A stretch of 64,000 nucleotides of DNA, from positions 11,925,129 to 11,989,128 of the forward strand of contig JAEMBT020000007.1 in NCBI GenBank assembly GCA_018873245.2, given 5' to 3'. The notes under the pieces were generated by a model that was given only the letters and a program-made list of their open reading frames with translations, was not told where the DNA came from and made no database searches. Below, in pieces: positions 61,102-64,000 of the stretch (within the stretch, counting starts at the first letter, position 1; the number at the start of each line of letters is the position of its first letter). A program made the position numbers and the translations under genes. The stretch is from Archegozetes longisetosus. Taxonomy: Eukaryota > Arthropoda > Arachnida > Sarcoptiformes > Trhypochthoniidae.

Positions 61102-61595
61102 AGTATTTATAATGAAGTTATGATGAAAAAATAAAAATCAACAAAACAAGCAAATCAGTCGGAGGAAAGATTAGAAGTAGAAATCAATCAGTAAGCAAGT
61201 TTTAATTCGAAAGTTCGAACCAATGAATACTTGAACGGACTTGAATGCGATTTATAAACTATTTCAGTTTGTCAAGTTCGGCGTATCTGTAATCACTATA
61301 TTTATTCATTGAATATAGTTTTGGTGTATCATTCATTTTTCATAGTTTGTAATTTTTATTTTCAAACAAATTGAGTTATCATTTTGATAAATACACTGAT
61401 TATGCATTTTTGTATTGATATGAGATTCGTAAATATATTCATTTGTATGCTGAATGTTATTGTTTAGACAAATTAATTTAAAATAAAAAATACTATTAAT
61501 AGGAGGAAAACATAGAAATGAAAAATGAAGAGAACAAAGCTTAGTTTTGATTTGATTAGAAAAGACTGTTGTATAAATAGCTATTTCGATGAATG
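61102..61595. other. Convergent intergenic region (TopBP1-like and NTAQ1 3' ends)
   Basis: About 490 bp between two convergent stop codons. It holds the TopBP1-like AATAAA at 61130, and on the minus strand TTTATT copies (about 61300 and 61356 as written) that could serve NTAQ1. No coding potential. Confidence 0.6.
61130..61135 (+). terminator. Poly(A) signal of the TopBP1-like gene
   Basis: AATAAA 29 bp after the stop codon, on the gene's strand. It supports a true gene end at 61101 rather than a missed downstream exon. Confidence 0.55.
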
Positions 61596-62822
61596 TTAGA
61601 GCATTTGATCATCACTTTCAATATTAGTTGATTTACTGAATCTGGCATTTAATTGCTTCAGGTTCATAACAATTCCGATCTCAAATTTATTGACATCCAT
61701 TGATATAAAGCCTTCGAGATTATTTTCACAATCATTAGTTTTAATACATGGGTATTCTGGAGGAGGTTTAATCCACGAACCATCAGGTCTTCTCATTCGA
61801 GAACGATCTGATGAGAATTTATTTAAATACTGCTTTGCTTCAACCACTCGAAACAAACGGTGATATTTTTCTTTAATTAGGTTCTCATCCCTAAAAGTTA
61901 GCCTGGAATAGGAGTCAAAGTCACATGGAAACGGTAGCTCTGTGTCCAAGTCAAAAACAAGTGCATTCGAACCATTCGGTGAATAAATCATAATTACGTG
62001 ATAGTCCCAAACAGATAAGTAATCGTTATCTGGATTTCCCGATCGTTGTTTCCAAAGAGGAACCTATTTGTTGATCAGATTTGAGAAATTACGTACTGAA
62101 GACTAATCTAAAGGCTATGACAATTGAAATGAAGTTATGTGATACAATTTTGATTTGTTATAAATGCCCCAATTTACAACAGTTTTATCATTCGCAATGC
62201 ATTTACTTTATTAAACTTGAGAGAAATTCGCATTAATCGAAAATTTGAAGCATGAATGCAGTTTAGCAGAGGTTATCGTTGCAAACTGTCATCAAATTTT
62301 GTACTAAAGTTCACAAATATGACATTGTTATGACTGAAATACTAAGAGTCAATCTGATTCTGAGCATTACAATAGAGCCTATATTACGAGCAATTTTTGA
62401 AATTAGTATTCAACACAACTATAAATAAATTTGTAAACTAATTGTTATCAAAAAGTTGATTATTTAGGATAAAAAATTAATAAACATTTAGATATAGAAT
62501 GAACTAATTGTTTAGAGTTAAACTTATAAATGACTACATATATGAAAATAAAACAAACCATTGTTTGATCATTTGATATGAAGACCACAAAACAATTATC
62601 CAAATGCTTTTCGTCACATTTTGATATACTTTCGCATAATTTCCATACATTTTCTTCGCTAAAAATCAATGAAAAATCACGATTAAAAATAATACTATTT
62701 CTACCAAAACTTTTAGAAAAAGTCAATACAAACCAGTAACAAGAAGTATAAACACATTCTTTTATATCTATTGATAAATGATTCATTGAAATCAATTCTA
62801 AATTATTGGAATTGGATGTCAT
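61596..62822 (-). CDS. NTAQ1: Protein N-terminal glutamine amidohydrolase (NTAQ1/WDYHV1)
   Basis: Three minus-strand exons, 62822-62734, 62658-62559 and 62063-61596, join to 218 aa (human 205). The protein is a cysteine amidase that converts N-terminal Gln to Glu, feeding the Arg/N-degron pathway. Visible family motifs: ECVYTSCYC-EENVWKLCE with the nucleophile Cys30, the diagnostic WDYHV (82-86) with His85, the Asp of FDLDTELPFPC (101-103), FRVVEAKQYLNKFSSDRSRM, PPPEYPCI and a C-terminal FISMD. All three catalytic residues are present. The first intron (62733-62659) is 75 nt, in frame and stop-free, and splits the Cys30 codon after TG; read unspliced, that codon is TGG (Trp) and 25 extra residues follow. 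Homology clearly supports splicing. The start is the first ATG, 21 codons before the conserved KECVYTSCY block. Confidence 0.95.
62064..62558 (-). other. Second intron of NTAQ1 (495 bp)
   Basis: Phase 0, donor GTTTGT after ...DQTM and acceptor AATAG before VPLWKQR. Reading through the donor runs to a stop at 62460. AT-rich, with no other feature. Confidence 0.85.
62659..62733 (-). other. 75-nt in-frame intron interrupting the catalytic Cys codon of NTAQ1
   Basis: Donor GTTTGT follows TAC TG at 62733 and acceptor TTTTTAG ends at 62659 on the minus strand. The length is divisible by three and holds no stop codon in the coding frame. Removing it restores the conserved CYCEEN; keeping it leaves an open frame with Trp in place of the nucleophile. 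Confidence 0.9.
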
Positions 62823-63838
62823 CTCATTCTAAAATGATTTCATATATTATTTTGTTTATTACTGCTTATGCTTTGCCTCAAGTCTCGTTAGTCAAAGTAC
62901 ACTATTTTGAACATATGATTGGGTATTACTGAAGTACATCGTTACCAGAACAAGGAATGTTGTGGTTTACTTTGAGCTGTGCTCCGCATTGCCATACGAA
63001 CAACACCTAGACTAACTAAAGTGTAGTTTAGTTAATTATTTAAGTTAGGCAAGACAACGGCGCCTTTCAACCATAGGTATTGGACAAAACGTGACAGCAA
63101 CATCTCCTTTCTCGATGACCACATAATGGGATAATACCACGTGACTCAATGCTATTATCCAAATACCTTTAGGAGAGATAGCACTAAAAACTAATTACTA
63201 CAAGCTATCCTCAATATACTTAGATGACTCTTATCTGTATAAACCAACTTAAAATGACTTTCATTTATACAAAAAATAACCTTAAAATAAACAAACAAAT
63301 TTACTTTCATAAAAATAATATTAGAGTGAAAAATTGATGAAATTGAACTGCGATTGAGATGCGAGCCTTTCCTGGTCTCTCATCCTTTTTCATCTGCAGT
63401 TCAAATAAGTTGAATGTTAAACATCATTTCAATTGTTCGTATGATTTCATACCTTTTCAGATGATTGGTTGAGCACATATACTGAGCGATTAACGTTCAG
63501 CACATAAAAGGACATAGTATATAAAAGGACTAAAAGTTATTTTTCAAATAAATGAATGTTCATATGTTTTGAATGGTTTACTCCAAAAGCATCACTATTT
63601 TCACTACTGAATGAACAAGTCTTTCAATGTTAGAACTAAGTAAACATTAAATTATAAATAAAATGTGAAAATCAAGTGCTTATTAAAGAATTTAAATCAA
63701 ATAAATATATAGAGGCTCTGAAAGAATGCTGTGATTCAAACATTTTATACTTAAGTCTAGTCTTAATTGTGTTTTTGAGATTGAGATTGAGTCGTAACTT
63801 CAAGTTTGACTCAAAAATCAATAATCAATACTATAAGA
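62823..63838. other. Divergent intergenic region between NTAQ1 and a DnaJ gene
   Basis: About 1 kb separates two divergently oriented starts. The part 62980-63170 is less AT-rich. A strong TATA-like element stands at 63518-63528, with a near copy (CATAAAAGGAC) just upstream. An open frame at 63676-63900 overlaps the DnaJ start in another frame and is a shadow. Confidence 0.5.
63518..63528 (+). promoter_or_regulatory. TATA-box candidate TATATAAAAGG
   Basis: A consensus-like TATA element on the plus strand, 311 bp before the DnaJ start codon; a related sequence CATAAAAGGAC is found 20 bp upstream. In AT-rich DNA this motif is frequent, but the GG end is unusual by chance. It would imply a 5' UTR of about 280 nt or a small 5' intron. 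Confidence 0.35.
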
Positions 63839-64000
63839 ATGCAATTAGTATTAAATTTAGTGTCTTTTATATTAACACTAATAGTGTTGCAATTGGTTGA
63901 AGGATCGTTTAATCCTTACCATATTTTAGGCGTCAAACGGACGGCTTCGATCGCAGAAATCAAACGCTCGTATAAGTCATTGGCCAGAGTTTTGTACGAG
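63839..64000 (+). CDS. ER-type DnaJ (J-domain) protein, DNAJC16-like, 5' end only
   Basis: The frame opens at ATG 63839 and is still open at the window end (54 codons seen). Residues 1-23 are a clear signal peptide (MQLVLNLVSFILTLIVLQ then LVEG). A J domain begins at once: SFNPYHILGVKRTASIAEIK, then RSYKSLARVLYE. J domains recruit and stimulate Hsp70 through an HPD motif, which lies just beyond the window and cannot be checked. The secretory signal plus NPYxxLGVxRTAS fits DNAJC16 (an ER membrane J protein with a thioredoxin-like domain) better than DNAJB11 or DNAJC10, but 31 residues of J domain cannot settle the subfamily. Charge at the end (LARVLYE rather than LAREWHP) is a little unusual. 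Confidence 0.8.
   Translation, partial: MQLVLNLVSFILTLIVLQLVEGSFNPYHILGVKRTASIAEIKRSYKSLARVLYE

Noticed and set aside
62460-62822. NTAQ1 N-terminus read as one unspliced 120-aa protein
   Set aside because: It lacks the catalytic Cys and the WDYHV half; splicing restores both and aligns end to end with the family.

Overview
The window is eukaryotic nuclear DNA, almost certainly from an arthropod. It is strongly AT-rich. Its genes are split by spliceosomal introns, many only 60-100 nt long, with GT donors and AG acceptors. The gene set is metazoan, and the beaten-path (beat) type immunoglobulin gene is typical of arthropods. Short introns in housekeeping genes beside multi-kb introns in developmental genes would fit a chelicerate such as a mite, but I cannot fix the taxon from the sequence. 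No prokaryotic features, CRISPR array, rRNA, convincing tRNA or intact transposon were seen. Exon boundaries were built by hand from homology, splice consensus and phase; the joined reading frames stay open.

Layout: (1) 1-18.2 kb holds a complete or nearly complete myelin regulatory factor gene (MYRF, +), a membrane-tethered, self-cleaving transcription factor, with two long 5' introns and a tight block of coding exons at 13.8-18.2 kb. (2) 19.2 kb holds a tiny single-exon secreted protein that is one DM13 domain (+). (3) 20.1-22.2 kb holds fidgetin-like 1 (FIGNL1, -), divergent from WDR59 (+, 22.5-27.4 kb) across a 318-bp shared promoter with NRF1-like and CRE-like sites. (4) 27.4-42.2 kb is a gene-poor AT-rich stretch. 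(5) 42.3-58.7 kb holds a beat-family Ig cell-surface gene (+) with large introns and an additional Ig exon. (6) 59.6-61.1 kb holds a short TopBP1-like BRCT protein (+), convergent with NTAQ1 (-, 61.6-62.8 kb), the N-terminal glutamine amidase. (7) At 63.8 kb an ER-type J-domain protein (DNAJC16-like, +) begins and runs off the end.

The genes do not form one pathway. They cover glial-type/developmental transcription (MYRF), recombination and the DNA-damage response (FIGNL1, TopBP1-like), mTORC1 nutrient sensing (WDR59 in GATOR2), axon guidance/adhesion (beat), the Gln/N-degron pathway (NTAQ1) and ER proteostasis (DnaJ). The most notable observations are: a 75-nt in-frame intron that splits the catalytic Cys codon of NTAQ1, so that retention would give a Trp-substituted, inactive isoform; a phase-symmetric extra Ig exon in the beat gene; a TopBP1 relative reduced to BRCT0-1-2 plus a short Trp-containing tail; a glycine in place of alanine in the apparent FxxA motif of FIGNL1; and a stand-alone DM13 protein.
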